Numbered from the stretch's first letter, positions 18,733 through 28,217 are shown. The stretch: DNA of 64,000 nt from Kumtagia sp963829135 (GCA_963829135.1 CAWHHO010000007.1:62001-126000); one strand, 5' to 3'. Numbers and translations are program-made. Notes: generated by a model from the letters alone, not told the origin.

Positions 18733-20091
18733 ATGCGCAACAATGACGCTCGACGGGACCTAGCATCCATGACCAAAACCCTCTTGCGCGGTAGAACGCT
18801 GTCCTTCCTGCGCTGGCCCGACAGCGCCCGGGACCTCGATTCGTTTCGCTATGAGGAAGATGGCGGGCTGCTGTTGAGCAAGGGCAAGATCCGTGCAGCG
18901 GGTCCGTTTGCAGAACTCCTAGCGGAGGCGGGCGACGATGTTGTGATCGTAGACCACCGGCCGCATCTTTTGCTGCCTGGCTTCATCGACTGCCATGCCC
19001 ACATGCCGCAGATGCAGATCATCGCATCCTACGGCGCGGAGTTGCTTGACTGGCTGAACACCTACACATTTCCCGAAGAGGCCAAGTTCCGCGACACCCA
19101 GCACGGTCGCCGCATCTCGCGACTGTTCCTCGACGAACTCATTCGTCACGGTACGACCAGCGTCGTCGCCTATTGCTCCGTTCACAAGGAGTCGGCGGAG
19201 GCCTTCTTTGCCGAGTCGCACGGCCGCAACATGCTCAACATCGCCGGCAAGGTGATGATGGACCGCAATGCACCGGTCGGCGTGCTGGACACACCGCAAT
19301 CGAGCTACGATGACACCAAGGCACTGATCGCCGAATGGCACGGGAAGGGCCGGCAGCATTATGCGGTCACACCGCGCTTCGCCATCACCTCGTCGCCCGA
19401 GCAGATGGAGATGGCGCAGGCGCTGATGCGCGAGCATCCTGACCTGCACATGCAGACGCATCTCTCCGAGAACCACGCCGAGATCGCCTTCACCCAGGAG
19501 CTTTATCCATCGGCGAAAGACTATACCGACGTTTACGACACCTATGGCTTGCTCGGCTCAAAGAGCCTGTTCGGTCATTGCATCCACCTTTCCGAGCGCG
19601 AGGCGGATGCACTGTCGCGGTCCGGCTCGGTGGCGGTGTTCTGCCCGACCTCGAACCTGTTTCTTGGTTCAGGTCTGTTCGACTACCAGCGCTACCGGAC
19701 GCGCGACAATGCCGTACGCATCGCGGCGGCGACCGATGTTGGCGGCGGCACCAACTATTCGATGCTGCGCACCATGGACGAAGCCTACAAGGTGGTCGCG
19801 CTGAATGGCGAGAAGATGAACCCGTTCGCGTCATTCTGGCAAATCACGCGCGGAAACGCCGAGACGCTGTCCCTGGCTGACAGGATAGGCACGCTTGAGG
19901 TCGGCACCGACGCCGACATCACCGTTCTTGACGCGGGCGCCACCCCAGCCATGCGATTGCGGATGGAGACAGTCAGGACGCTTGCCGAGGAACTGTTCCT
20001 ACTGCAAACCCTCGGCGATGATCGGGCGATCGCCGAAGTTTATGTCGCCGGCAAACCGGCCAAGAGTGATCTTTTGGCAAGGCAGGGTTGA
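18733..20091 (+). CDS. guaD: Guanine deaminase
   Basis: A zinc amidohydrolase that turns guanine into xanthine, feeding the urate route. The protein is 452 residues from ATG 18733, or 440 from ATG 18769, which is nearer to known N-termini. Metal-site motifs are PGFIDCHAHMPQ (two His ligands), QTHLSENHAEI (third His), FGHCIHLSE (fourth) and AAATDVGGGTNYSM (the Asp). The CPTSNLFLGSGLF stretch is typical of guanine deaminases. It lies in the same direction as puuD and the two genes after it. Confidence 0.93.
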   Translation: MRNNDARRDLASMTKTLLRGRTLSFLRWPDSARDLDSFRYEEDGGLLLSKGKIRAAGPFAELLAEAGDDVVIVDHRPHLLLPGFIDCHAHMPQMQIIASYGAELLDWLNTYTFPEEAKFRDTQHGRRISRLFLDELIRHGTTSVVAYCSVHKESAEAFFAESHGRNMLNIAGKVMMDRNAPVGVLDTPQSSYDDTKALIAEWHGKGRQHYAVTPRFAITSSPEQMEMAQALMREHPDLHMQTHLSENHAEIAFTQELYPSAKDYTDVYDTYGLLGSKSLFGHCIHLSEREADALSRSGSVAVFCPTSNLFLGSGLFDYQRYRTRDNAVRIAAATDVGGGTNYSMLRTMDEAYKVVALNGEKMNPFASFWQITRGNAETLSLADRIGTLEVGTDADITVLDAGATPAMRLRMETVRTLAEELFLLQTLGDDRAIAEVYVAGKPAKSDLLARQG

Positions 20092-20107
20092 AGGACGGCG
20101 ATCTGTG

Positions 20108-20629
20108 ATGGCGGGGGTCGATATGCCAACGAACACCGATCTGGATATTGTGAAGGTGCAGGAACGAGCGCTGGTCTTTCCGTTCTTCGACGAGGCCGCC
20201 GCGTTTGCCATCGGCTCGGCGATCCGGGAGCGTGCACTCGGCGAAAGCCTGCCGATCATTGTCGATATCCGGTCGTGGGACCGTCCATTGTTCTACGCAG
20301 CGCTCCCAGGCTCTACCGCGTCCAATGCGAACTGGGCGCGGCGTAAGCGCAACGTCGTTCAGATGTTTCTGAGAAGCACTTATCGGATGGTGCTCGAGAA
20401 GGCGCGTCCCGACCGCACCTTTCCGGCCTCCGAGGGCCTTGACGCCGTCGACTACGTTCTCGCCGGCGGCGGCTTTCCAATTACCGTGCAGGGCGCCGGT
20501 GTAATCGGCGTGATCGCGGTCTCGGGCCTGCCGGAACGGCAGGATCACGAGGTTGTCGTGTGGGCGCTGTGCGGCCATCTCGGCTTGAACTATGCCGATC
20601 TTGCGCTACCGGCGGAGCAGCGGGCATGA
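20108..20629 (+). CDS. UPF0303 / haem-degrading-domain (HbpS-like) protein
   Basis: A 173-residue cytosolic protein of the UPF0303 branch of the HbpS/GlcG-like fold. The family's recognisable segments are present: VFPFFDEAAAFAIGSAIRERA, PIIVDIRSWDRPLFYAALPGS, WARRKRNVV and the glycine-rich GGGFPITVQGAGVIGVIAVSGLP. The function of this branch is not settled; homologues bind small ligands or haem. The start at 20108 follows the guanine deaminase stop by 16 bases and its stop overlaps the next ATG by four bases (ATGA), so it belongs to the purine operon, which hints at a role with a purine-derived intermediate. Confidence 0.8.
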   Translation: MAGVDMPTNTDLDIVKVQERALVFPFFDEAAAFAIGSAIRERALGESLPIIVDIRSWDRPLFYAALPGSTASNANWARRKRNVVQMFLRSTYRMVLEKARPDRTFPASEGLDAVDYVLAGGGFPITVQGAGVIGVIAVSGLPERQDHEVVVWALCGHLGLNYADLALPAEQRA

Positions 20630-21892
20630 CTGCTTGTGATCCGAAAGCCTTCCTCACGTCGATCTTTGCCGCAGCGGTTGCAGCGGCGGATCCCGAACGG
20701 ACAATCCGCAAACATCTGCCGGCCAAGCCCAAAGGGCGAACGATCGTGGTTGGGGCCGGCAAGGGTTCCGCGCAGATGGCCGCAGCGCTTGAGAAGGCCT
20801 GGGATGGGCCACTCGAAGGTCTTGTCGTCACCCGTTATGGCTATGGTGCGAAATGTCGACGGATCGAGGTGCTGGAAGCCGCGCATCCGGTACCCGACGA
20901 AGCAGGGCTGCTCGCCGCCCAGCGGTTGCTGAAGGCGGTTTCAGCATTGACGCAAGACGATTTGGTGATCGCGCTGGTGTCCGGTGGCGGTTCGGCGCTG
21001 CTGCCTGCGCCTCCCGCCGGCCTGACGCTCGCCGACGAAATCGCGGTCAACGAGGCGCTCCTCGCTTCCGGAGCGCCGATTTCGGCCATGAATACGCTGC
21101 GCAAACATGTCTCGACGATCAAGGGAGGCAGGCTCGCCGCTGCCGCCTGGCCGGCGCGGGTCGTGTACGCTCGTCGTCTCGGACATACCGGGCGACAATC
21201 CGGCGCTGGTTGCCTCCGGACCCACCGTACCGGAAGCGGCAACGCGCGCCGATGCCCTGAGGATCGTCGAGACCTACAGCATGAAACTGCCCGACGCGGT
21301 GATGGCGCATCTTCAGACGGAGGCGGCAAATGCGCCGAGCCCGCAGGATAGCCGCTTTGCGCGCAACGAGGTGCATGTCATCGCTTCGGCGGCGGTGTCG
21401 CTGGAGGCCGCCGCCGTGGCAGCGCGCCAGCGGGGGATCCAGGCGGTCATCCTTTCGGATTCCATCGAGGGTGAGGCGCGCGATGTCGGCTCCGTACATG
21501 CGGCGATCGCGCGTGAGGTTGCGACGCGGGGCCGTCCATTCGCGCGGCCTGTGCTGATTCTGTCCGGCGGCGAGACCACCGTCACCCTGCGGGCCAAGGG
21601 CAAGGGCGGACGCAACAGCGAATTCCTGCTTTCCTTCGCGATCGGAATCGATGGTATCGATGGCATTTACGCGCTTGCCGCCGATACGGATGGCATTGAC
21701 GGTTCGGAGAGCAACGCCGGTGCGTTCTGCGACGGTGCCACCGTTGAACGCATGCGAGCCGCAGGAATCGACGCCAAGACCATGCTTGCCGGCAACAATG
21801 CCTGGACTGCGTTCGACGCGGTCGGTGACCTGTTCGTGCCGGGTCCGACCGGCACCAACGTCAACGACCTGCGGGCGATATTGGTGATTTAA
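20626..21892 (+). pseudogene. Glycerate kinase (MOFRL/DUF4147 family), broken by one frameshift
   Basis: The family phosphorylates glycerate (TtuD/GlxK-like type 2), an end step of glyoxylate assimilation that would follow allantoin breakdown. The first half (VVGAGKGSAQMA, ALVSGGGSALLPAP, MNTLRKHVSTIKGGRLAA) is read from 20626. The second half (LVVSDIPGDNPALVASGP, ILSGGETTVTLRAKGKGGRNSEFLL, TDGIDGSE) continues one frame over to 21892. A single extra T at about 21166 explains the shift: without it the text reads ...ARVV-TLVVSDIPGD. Both halves are otherwise intact, so either a recent mutation or a sequencing error is likely. The stop overlaps the convergent udgX stop by four bases. Confidence 0.85.
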
Positions 21893-23280
21893 CTCATCAG
21901 TTCTTTCACCTTGCGCATATCGTTACGGAAGCGATCACGCTCGGCTTCCGCTTCGTCGCGCTCACGAATGCGCAGGATGAAGGAGGGATGGATCGTCAGG
22001 AACACGCGCAGTCCATCGTCACGCTCGACCACCTGGCCACGCATTTTTGTGATGGGAACGGGCTTGCCCAGCAGCGATTGCGCAGCAGTCGCGCCTAGCG
22101 CTACCACCAGATCGGGCTTGATGAGCGACAACTCGTGATCGAGCCACCACCGGCAAGCCTGCACTTCACCCGCATTTGGCTTGGAATGGATACGCCGCTT
22201 GCCGCGCGGCTCGAATTTGAAATGCTTCACCGCATTGGTGACATAGACCTTTTGGCGGTCCACCTCAGCCTCCGTGAGGATGGCGTCGAAAACCCTCCCT
22301 GCAGGGCCGACGAATGGCTTGCCCGCGATATCCTCCTGGTCGCCGGGTTGTTCGCCGACGAAAACGACGCTTGCGTCCTGCGGCCCCTCGCCAAAAACAG
22401 TCTGCGTGGCGTCGCGCCACAGCGGACAGCGCCGGCAGGATTCCGCGGCGCGCCTCAAGCCGGATATCGTGGAAGCGTTCGACCCGTCGTCGACTTCGAC
22501 GAGCGTATCGCGTTGTGGCCAATGCTTCGATTGGATGGCTGCGTGATGAGAAGACGGGCTGGTTGGCATCCTGTCGACCATTTCTTTTGCCGCGGCTTCG
22601 GCGCCGGCGATCAGCTCCGGGATAAGATTCGCCTCCGGCAGGTTAAGCCAGTATTTCTTCGGCATCTCGGCCTGCATTGCCTTCACCTTCAATCGCGCTG
22701 GGTTGAAGATGTTCCGGAAATAGGTTTTCCAGAGTTCCTCCGCGGCGTCTTCTGCCGGCGCGTCGCGCTTCGAAGCGCCCGGGCCAATCAGCAGTTGCTG
22801 ACCGTCCCAGGACGCGGTCGCATGAGGTGTCAGGATCGTCCAGCGCATGCCGGTAAAGCGGCGTACGAAAAACGGTGCGTTTCGCTCGACAATGAAATGG
22901 CTTGGTTCGAACCAGGCAACAAAGCGGACATCGGGCTCTTCGCCGATCTGCCGAAAGCGAACGAAGGCGCGCATCTTGTGAATGTCGCGGCGCACTGCCT
23001 TCTCCATCGCCTCGAAGCGCCGGACATCCGCATCCGATGCGACCTTGAGCAAATTCGCGTCGGCTTGAAGGCGACATAGCAGGCGATAAAGGAACACGAA
23101 GCGGTCGGGATCGGAATGACATGCTACCCTCTCCGCGCGTTCGGTAAAATCGCGGGGGACGAGCAGGGTGGCACCGTCCGGAAGGGTGGGCAGTATTGTT
23201 TCGTCCTTGCCGAAAAGGTCGGAACTCGCATCTCCCATCGCCCAGGTTACGCAATCGGGCGGTATGCGGTTGAGCACCAA
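21889..23280 (-). CDS. udgX: UdgX family uracil-DNA cross-linking protein fused to DUF4130
   Basis: A 463-residue two-part protein. Residues up to about 245 form a DUF4130 domain (DPDRFVFLYRLLCRL, MRWTILTPHATASWDG, then KTYFRNIFNPARLKVKAMQAEMPKKYW). The rest is a family 4-like uracil-DNA glycosylase with GEQPGDQED, the Fe-S cysteines (CRRCPL and later Cys) and TIHPSFILR. The insert GKRRIHSKP carries the KRRIH loop that defines UdgX; its histidine is known to form a covalent bond with the abasic site after uracil removal. It lies downstream of the radical SAM gene on the same strand, separated by 72 bases, so both are probably one SOS-controlled unit. Confidence 0.93.
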   Translation of the reverse strand: MVLNRIPPDCVTWAMGDASSDLFGKDETILPTLPDGATLLVPRDFTERAERVACHSDPDRFVFLYRLLCRLQADANLLKVASDADVRRFEAMEKAVRRDIHKMRAFVRFRQIGEEPDVRFVAWFEPSHFIVERNAPFFVRRFTGMRWTILTPHATASWDGQQLLIGPGASKRDAPAEDAAEELWKTYFRNIFNPARLKVKAMQAEMPKKYWLNLPEANLIPELIAGAEAAAKEMVDRMPTSPSSHHAAIQSKHWPQRDTLVEVDDGSNASTISGLRRAAESCRRCPLWRDATQTVFGEGPQDASVVFVGEQPGDQEDIAGKPFVGPAGRVFDAILTEAEVDRQKVYVTNAVKHFKFEPRGKRRIHSKPNAGEVQACRWWLDHELSLIKPDLVVALGATAAQSLLGKPVPITKMRGQVVERDDGLRVFLTIHPSFILRIRERDEAEAERDRFRNDMRKVKELMS

Positions 23281-23352
23281 AGCGCGAGCCGCGGTTCGCC
23301 ATCCGTCAAAGTCGGTCTGCCCAGACAGACAGACCAGAAACCGGATCGGGAT

Positions 23353-24591
23353 TCACCCAAAGAGCTCCATCTGCACGGGTTTGCGCACGAGTTTGCGGCG
23401 CAGGCGAAGATCGTCGATGGTTGAACCGGGCGACCAGCCGTCCGTGGCAATGAATGGCCGCACCTTGGCGATCGAGGCGCAAATCCGTCCGATGTCTTCC
23501 AGCCGCAAGCGGCGAAAGCGCCGGGTCGATAGGATGCGGTCCACGACCCGCACGCCAAGCCCGGGAACCCGTAAAAGCGCTTCGCGATCCGCACGGTTGA
23601 CATCGACGGGAAAGCTTGCGCGGTGGCGCAGCGCCCAGGCGAGTTTCGGATCGATTTCGAGATCGAGCATGCCGTCGACACTGCCCTCCAAAATCTCCGG
23701 CTGGGAAAATCCATAGAAGCGCATCAACCAGTCGGCCTGGTAAAGGCGGTGCTCGCGCATCAAAGGCGGCCTCATCAACGGCAGGGCAGAGGAGGAATCC
23801 GGTATTGGACTGAAAGCCGAATAGTAGACGCGTCTCAGCCTGTAGCTTCCGTATAGTCGGCTGCTGGTGCGAAGGATGCCGTCGTCCGACGTTGCATCCG
23901 CACCGATGATCATCTGCGTGGATTGCCCGCCAGGTGCAAACCGCTGACGCTTCTGCGTGCGCAGTGTCGGCTCGCGTTTTTCCTCAATTTTGCTGCGCAA
24001 TCGCGCCATGGAAAGCCGGATCGTTTCCGGCCGCTTTTCTGGCGCGAGCCGCCTTGTCCCCTCATCCGTCGGTAATTCGACATTGATCGATAGCCGGTCC
24101 GCATAAAGCCCAGCCGCTTCGACAAGCTCCTGGCTGCATTCGGGGATGGTTTTCAGGTGAATATAGCCGCCGAATTTTTCGTCGACGCGCAGTCGCCGCG
24201 CAACTTCGACAAGTTCGCCCATAGTCTCGTCCGGTGAGCGTATCACCCCCGACGACAGGAACAGACCTTCGATGTAGTTGCGTTTGTAGAACGCCATAGT
24301 CAGCGAGACGACCTCGTCGATGGCGAAGCGGGCCCGGCGGACATTCGACGACGACCGATTGATGCAGTAACTGCAATCGTAGATGCAGAAATTGGTGAGC
24401 AGGATCTTCAGCAGCGAGATGCAGCGGCCATCGGGTGCATAGGAGTGACAAATACCCATGCCTTCGGTCGAGCCGATGCCGCCAGTCTTTAGAGAGTTGC
24501 GCCGTGCCGCCCCGGATGATGCGCAGGACGCATCATACTTTGCTGCATCGGACAGGATCGCCAGCTTTTCACGTGTCGAAAAACATGCCAT
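23353..24591 (-). CDS. Putative DNA modification/repair radical SAM protein
   Basis: A 412-residue radical SAM enzyme that regularly neighbours DUF4130/UdgX proteins. The cluster motif is CIYDCSYC (CX3CX2C) at about residue 73, after a Cys-bearing N-terminus (KYDASCASSG) typical of the family. The C-terminus has a helix-hairpin-helix DNA-binding motif (VNRADREALLRVPGLGVRVVDRIL), which supports action on DNA. The reaction is not known; the family name rests on this domain mix and on neighbours. A perfect LexA box sits directly upstream of the start, so it should be DNA-damage inducible. Confidence 0.9.
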   Translation of the reverse strand: MACFSTREKLAILSDAAKYDASCASSGAARRNSLKTGGIGSTEGMGICHSYAPDGRCISLLKILLTNFCIYDCSYCINRSSSNVRRARFAIDEVVSLTMAFYKRNYIEGLFLSSGVIRSPDETMGELVEVARRLRVDEKFGGYIHLKTIPECSQELVEAAGLYADRLSINVELPTDEGTRRLAPEKRPETIRLSMARLRSKIEEKREPTLRTQKRQRFAPGGQSTQMIIGADATSDDGILRTSSRLYGSYRLRRVYYSAFSPIPDSSSALPLMRPPLMREHRLYQADWLMRFYGFSQPEILEGSVDGMLDLEIDPKLAWALRHRASFPVDVNRADREALLRVPGLGVRVVDRILSTRRFRRLRLEDIGRICASIAKVRPFIATDGWSPGSTIDDLRLRRKLVRKPVQMELFG

Positions 24592-24593
24592 GC

Positions 24594-24608
24594 GTTCATG
24601 ATACGTTC
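24594..24608 (-). promoter_or_regulatory. LexA (SOS) box, GTTC-N7-GTTC
   Basis: The plus-strand text GTTCATGATACGTTC is an exact match to GTTC-N7-GTTC, the operator bound by alphaproteobacterial LexA. It lies two bases upstream of the start codon of the radical SAM gene, read on the minus strand, where a bound repressor would block transcription or early elongation. Confidence 0.75.
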
Positions 24609-24790
24609 TTTAATTTTGAAGCGCTATAAACTTTGATGTAGGGCGACCACTTTTTAAATGGCTGAGTTCCCGGTCTGCCGCCAGACCGTACTTCCACGGC
24701 GCCTGATCAGGGGTTGCATTGAGCGACTACAGGGGCACTGCTGGAAAGACCGCGTGAGTGATTGCTGGCGGGATATTGCTGAGCAAAGGC

Positions 24791-25642
24791 TCACGCCAAA
24801 AAGGCCGGGCTTTCCTTAACAAGTGCGATGCGCAGCTTTTCGAGCGCGCGGTTTTCGATCTGGCGCACACGTTCCTTGGAAATGCCGAGCCGGACGCCCA
24901 GTTCCTCCAGGGTCGCACCATCGTCACGCAACCGACGTTCTGCGACGATCCGCCGCTCCCGGGCGCTCAGCACGTCGAGCGCCTTGTGCAACCAGTTCGA
25001 GCGGCGTTCCAGGTCAATCGATTCGCCGGCCACCTCGTCTGGGAGCGGATCGTCGCAGACAAGAAAGTCCATGCGATCGGAGGCAGCCTCTTCTTCCTTG
25101 AGCGGAGCATTCAAGGAGTAGTCGGGGCTGGAAAGGCGCGCATCCATCAACTCGACGTCGGCTTCCGATACACCAAGCTGAGACGAGATTTTGCTGTAGA
25201 GCGCCGAACCTGTCAGGGTACTGTCGCCCCGTGCCAGATGGGCGCGTAAGCGGCGCAGATTGAAGAACAGCGCCTTCTGGGCGGAACTCGTGCCGCCACG
25301 CACGATAGACCAGTTGCGCAGGATATAATCCTGCATCGATGCACGAATCCACCAAGTAGCATAGGTAGAGAAGCGTACTTCCCTCTCGGGCTCGAAGCGG
25401 GCAGCAGCCTCAAGCAGGCCCACATATCCTTCCTGGACGAGGTCTCCCATGGAGAGACCGAAGTGCCGGAAGCGCGTGGCCATCGAAATCACCAGCCGCA
25501 TATGCGCAATGGTGATCCGGTGCATGGCATCCTGGTCGCGGGCACCTTTCCAGCGATTGGCGAGTTCGAGTTCTTCCTCGCGTGCAAGATAGGGCGCGGC
25601 CATCGCCGCGGTGATCATCGATCTTGCTGCTTTGTCTTCCAT
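24791..25642 (-). CDS. rpoH: RNA polymerase sigma-32 type factor (RpoH)
   Basis: A 283-residue heat-shock sigma factor. Region 2 is clear (DLVQEGYVGLLEAAARFEPE, RFSTYATWWIRASMQDYILRNWSIV), and region 2.4 is followed by the RpoH box QKALFFNLRR, which separates RpoH from housekeeping sigma factors. Region 4 ends with LGISKERVRQIENRALEKLR, the -35-binding helix. Rhizobiales usually carry two or more rpoH copies; this one resembles the second, oxidative-stress-linked type, but I cannot be sure which. It lies downstream of the M48 protease gene on the same strand with a 149-base gap. Confidence 0.92.
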   Translation of the reverse strand: MEDKAARSMITAAMAAPYLAREEELELANRWKGARDQDAMHRITIAHMRLVISMATRFRHFGLSMGDLVQEGYVGLLEAAARFEPEREVRFSTYATWWIRASMQDYILRNWSIVRGGTSSAQKALFFNLRRLRAHLARGDSTLTGSALYSKISSQLGVSEADVELMDARLSSPDYSLNAPLKEEEAASDRMDFLVCDDPLPDEVAGESIDLERRSNWLHKALDVLSARERRIVAERRLRDDGATLEELGVRLGISKERVRQIENRALEKLRIALVKESPAFLA

Positions 25643-25791
25643 GATTGTCGCCCCGCATGCGTGCGAAACAGGCGCCTAACATAGCGCAACTTCGACTGAA
25701 CGTTGCATCGGAGTCATTAGTTCCGCCCGCACAAGAACGTGAACAAGATGCAGCGGAGAGCTGTCGTCTTGCTCGGCAAGTTCCGGTTGGA

Positions 25792-27222
25792 CTATTGATC
25801 GGTGATGATCTTGACCTTGTCGCCGGCCGATACTGTGGCCACCGGCGAAAGCGCGTTCAAAAGACGGAACAAATCCATCTTGCGGTCGACCCCGGCCATC
25901 TTCGACGACAGCGTGCCAACAGTCTCCCCGGGCTTCACTGTTATAACGCGCACGCGCAGGGGCTTGAGCGCGGCCTTCTCAGCGGCGGTGAGGGATTGGA
26001 AACTCGACCCCACGGAGCGTGCAACGACGTTCAGGCTTGCGTTGTTGAGGGGTGCCGCCGTCAGCAATCGATAGACCTGGCCGCCAACGCGGATCACGGT
26101 AATGTCGAATTGCCACTTTTCGGCACGGGCGCTGGCAATTGCCGCCTCGTTGCCGTTAATGGTTTCGTTGCGCACACTGTTGGGATCGAGTCCTGCCACC
26201 CAGCCGGAGCGGACATAGTCGGCGAGCGATACCTTAGGGTCAAGCGATACGCCGTCGAAGCGGATGGCCATATCGCCCGGACCCGTCGCCGTGACGGCAG
26301 TAGCCGTGTTGTCGATGACGAAGTTTGACGGCACCGTGAACGAAATGCCGAGGCCAGGGTGCATGAAGGTGCTGCCGCGCACATAGCCTTCCTCCGGGGT
26401 GTCGCCGAACAGCAAGCCGTCAATGCCGGCCAGGTAAAAGTCACGATCGGTGGCACCGGTGCCTTGCTGTCCGAATTCGCGAGCATGGGCGCGCGCCAGT
26501 TCGATGCGCTGCGGTGCGTTGGGGTGGCTGGCCAGGAAGTCGAGGCTGGGATCGCTGGCCCCGGTGATCGAGCGGAAATTGGTATAGTCGGCCATGGACT
26601 GCAGGAAGCGCGCCGCGGCGAAGGGTTCGTAGCCTGCAAGGCCCGTCGCCTTGATGCCGATGGCATCGGCCTCAAGCTCCTGGTTGCGCGAGAACTGTGC
26701 CATGCGCAGCTTGCCCTTCAGCAGAGCAACTTTCGCCGTCGGCGTTTCGCCGAGCACGTCGCTGACGACCTTGCTGGCGAGCACCTCCTCGGCCTCCTTC
26801 TGCTGGCGCTGCAAGCCGTGATTGGCGGTCACGTGGCCCATTTCGTGCGCAACAACGGCCGCCAGTTCCGCCAAGTCGTTGGCGAGCGCCAGCAGGCCGC
26901 GCGTCACGTAGAGATAGCCGCCGGGCAGCGCGAAAGCGTTGACGTTCGGCGAATTGAGAATAGTGATGCGATAGGACTGCGTCGGATTGTTGGACACGGT
27001 TGTGAGGCTGCCGACCACCTTGGCGACCATACGCTCCAGCTTCGGATCAGAATATTCTCCGCCATAGGTCGCGAGAATGCGCGGATGCTGCGCACGCGCC
27101 AACTCGGCCAGCCGATCGTTGCGGGTGACAGTGTCGACCGTGATCGGGCTGTTGGACGGCTGAAAGTTCTGCTCCTCGACCGTGGTCGGAAACGTGCTGC
27201 ATGCAGCCAGCAGCACTGCCAA
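25792..27222 (-). CDS. M48 family metalloprotease lipoprotein with LysM-like C-terminus
   Basis: A zinc protease of the M48 family, probably periplasmic and lipid-anchored, with quality-control roles like BepA. The metal motif HEMGH is at about residue 125 (VVAHEMGHVTANHG), and the third ligand glutamate is in QELEADAIGIKA. The C-terminal 50 residues (VITVKPGETVGTLSSKMAG...) look like a LysM/peptidoglycan-binding end. The TTG at 27222 leaves only seven residues before the lipobox LLAAC. In-frame codons continue upstream to a TGA, and a CTG at 27298-27300 (minus strand) has GAGAGG nine bases before it; that start would add a full signal peptide of about 33 residues. Confidence 0.85.
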   Translation of the reverse strand: MAVLLAACSTFPTTVEEQNFQPSNSPITVDTVTRNDRLAELARAQHPRILATYGGEYSDPKLERMVAKVVGSLTTVSNNPTQSYRITILNSPNVNAFALPGGYLYVTRGLLALANDLAELAAVVAHEMGHVTANHGLQRQQKEAEEVLASKVVSDVLGETPTAKVALLKGKLRMAQFSRNQELEADAIGIKATGLAGYEPFAAARFLQSMADYTNFRSITGASDPSLDFLASHPNAPQRIELARAHAREFGQQGTGATDRDFYLAGIDGLLFGDTPEEGYVRGSTFMHPGLGISFTVPSNFVIDNTATAVTATGPGDMAIRFDGVSLDPKVSLADYVRSGWVAGLDPNSVRNETINGNEAAIASARAEKWQFDITVIRVGGQVYRLLTAAPLNNASLNVVARSVGSSFQSLTAAEKAALKPLRVRVITVKPGETVGTLSSKMAGVDRKMDLFRLLNALSPVATVSAGDKVKIITDQ

Positions 27223-27506
27223 TGCCAGCGCGGTCAGACGGCTGGCGCCTGCAAGCGGCGCCGCCTGCGAAGTGTCACGTCTGACGAAAGCAATAGACAG
27301 GGTTGTGATCCTCTCGCCTCAATACCGCGCAAATCTCGAAGTTTCGCGAATTCGCCGTTGAGCGTTTCAAGCATAGCAAATGCAACGGTCGCTCTGCCTC
27401 GTAAATATGTCCGCTTGCAGGCAGCGCCCTAGCAGTTTGATCGCAAATGTGACAACTATGTTGACACAATGCGTGTTCCACCATCGCCGGGGTTCGCCGA
27501 TAGCCT

Positions 27507-28217
27507 TCACTTGCCGATATAGCGCCGGAACGCCTGGGGTCCAGAATCTCCGAAGAATGAAGTTGCCGGCCCACTCGCAGCGACGTTTCCGCCTTCGACA
27601 AAGACCACGTGCTTGGCGATTCGGCGGGCGTCTTCCGGATGATGGGTAACGAGTGCGACCGTCAGGCCACGCTCTGCTTGTAATTCAACGATCAAGGCGA
27701 GCATGTCGTCACGCAAGGCCGGGCCGAGTGCGGCGAACGGCTCGTCAAGAAGTAGCACGGGGCGGTTGCGGACCAGCACGCGGGCAATCGCCACGCGCTG
27801 CCGCTCGCCGCCGGAGAGTTCGCGCGGCACGCGATTCTCTTTGCCGGAAAGACCGGTGCGCGCAAGCGCTGCCGCCACCGCCTCATGGTCCTGCGCAGAG
27901 AGTTTGAGCGACGGCGAGCGACCCAGACCGACATTCCGGGCCACATCGAGATGAGCGAACAGATTGTTCTCCTGGAAGATCATCGAGACCGGGCGACGGT
28001 CCGGCGAAAGGGCGGTGACATCCTGCTCGCCGATGAGGATGCGCCCGGACCGAGGCATTCGAAAGCCGGCTATCAGATCGAGCAGAGTCGACTTTCCGGA
28101 CCCGCTTGGACCCATGATAGCGGTGATGGCGTTCGCCGGGATCAAGGCGTCGAAGCGCATTTCCATGTCCGGATAGCGGAACTGAACTGCATCGACCAGA
28201 ATGCCTGGTTCGGTCAT
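27507..28217 (-). CDS. thiQ: Thiamine ABC transporter ATPase
   Basis: The ATPase of the thiamine/TPP importer, 236 residues. It has Walker A GPSGSGKST, Q-loop MIFQENNLF, signature LSGGERQRVA and Walker B VLLLDEPFAAL. The ATG at 28217 overlaps the ThiP stop by four bases (ATGA) and is preferred over an upstream start at 28268 inside thiP. It completes the thiB-thiP-thiQ operon placed downstream of a TPP riboswitch. The short C-terminus, without a regulatory domain, is normal for ThiQ. Confidence 0.93.
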   Translation of the reverse strand: MTEPGILVDAVQFRYPDMEMRFDALIPANAITAIMGPSGSGKSTLLDLIAGFRMPRSGRILIGEQDVTALSPDRRPVSMIFQENNLFAHLDVARNVGLGRSPSLKLSAQDHEAVAAALARTGLSGKENRVPRELSGGERQRVAIARVLVRNRPVLLLDEPFAALGPALRDDMLALIVELQAERGLTVALVTHHPEDARRIAKHVVFVEGGNVAASGPATSFFGDSGPQAFRRYIGK

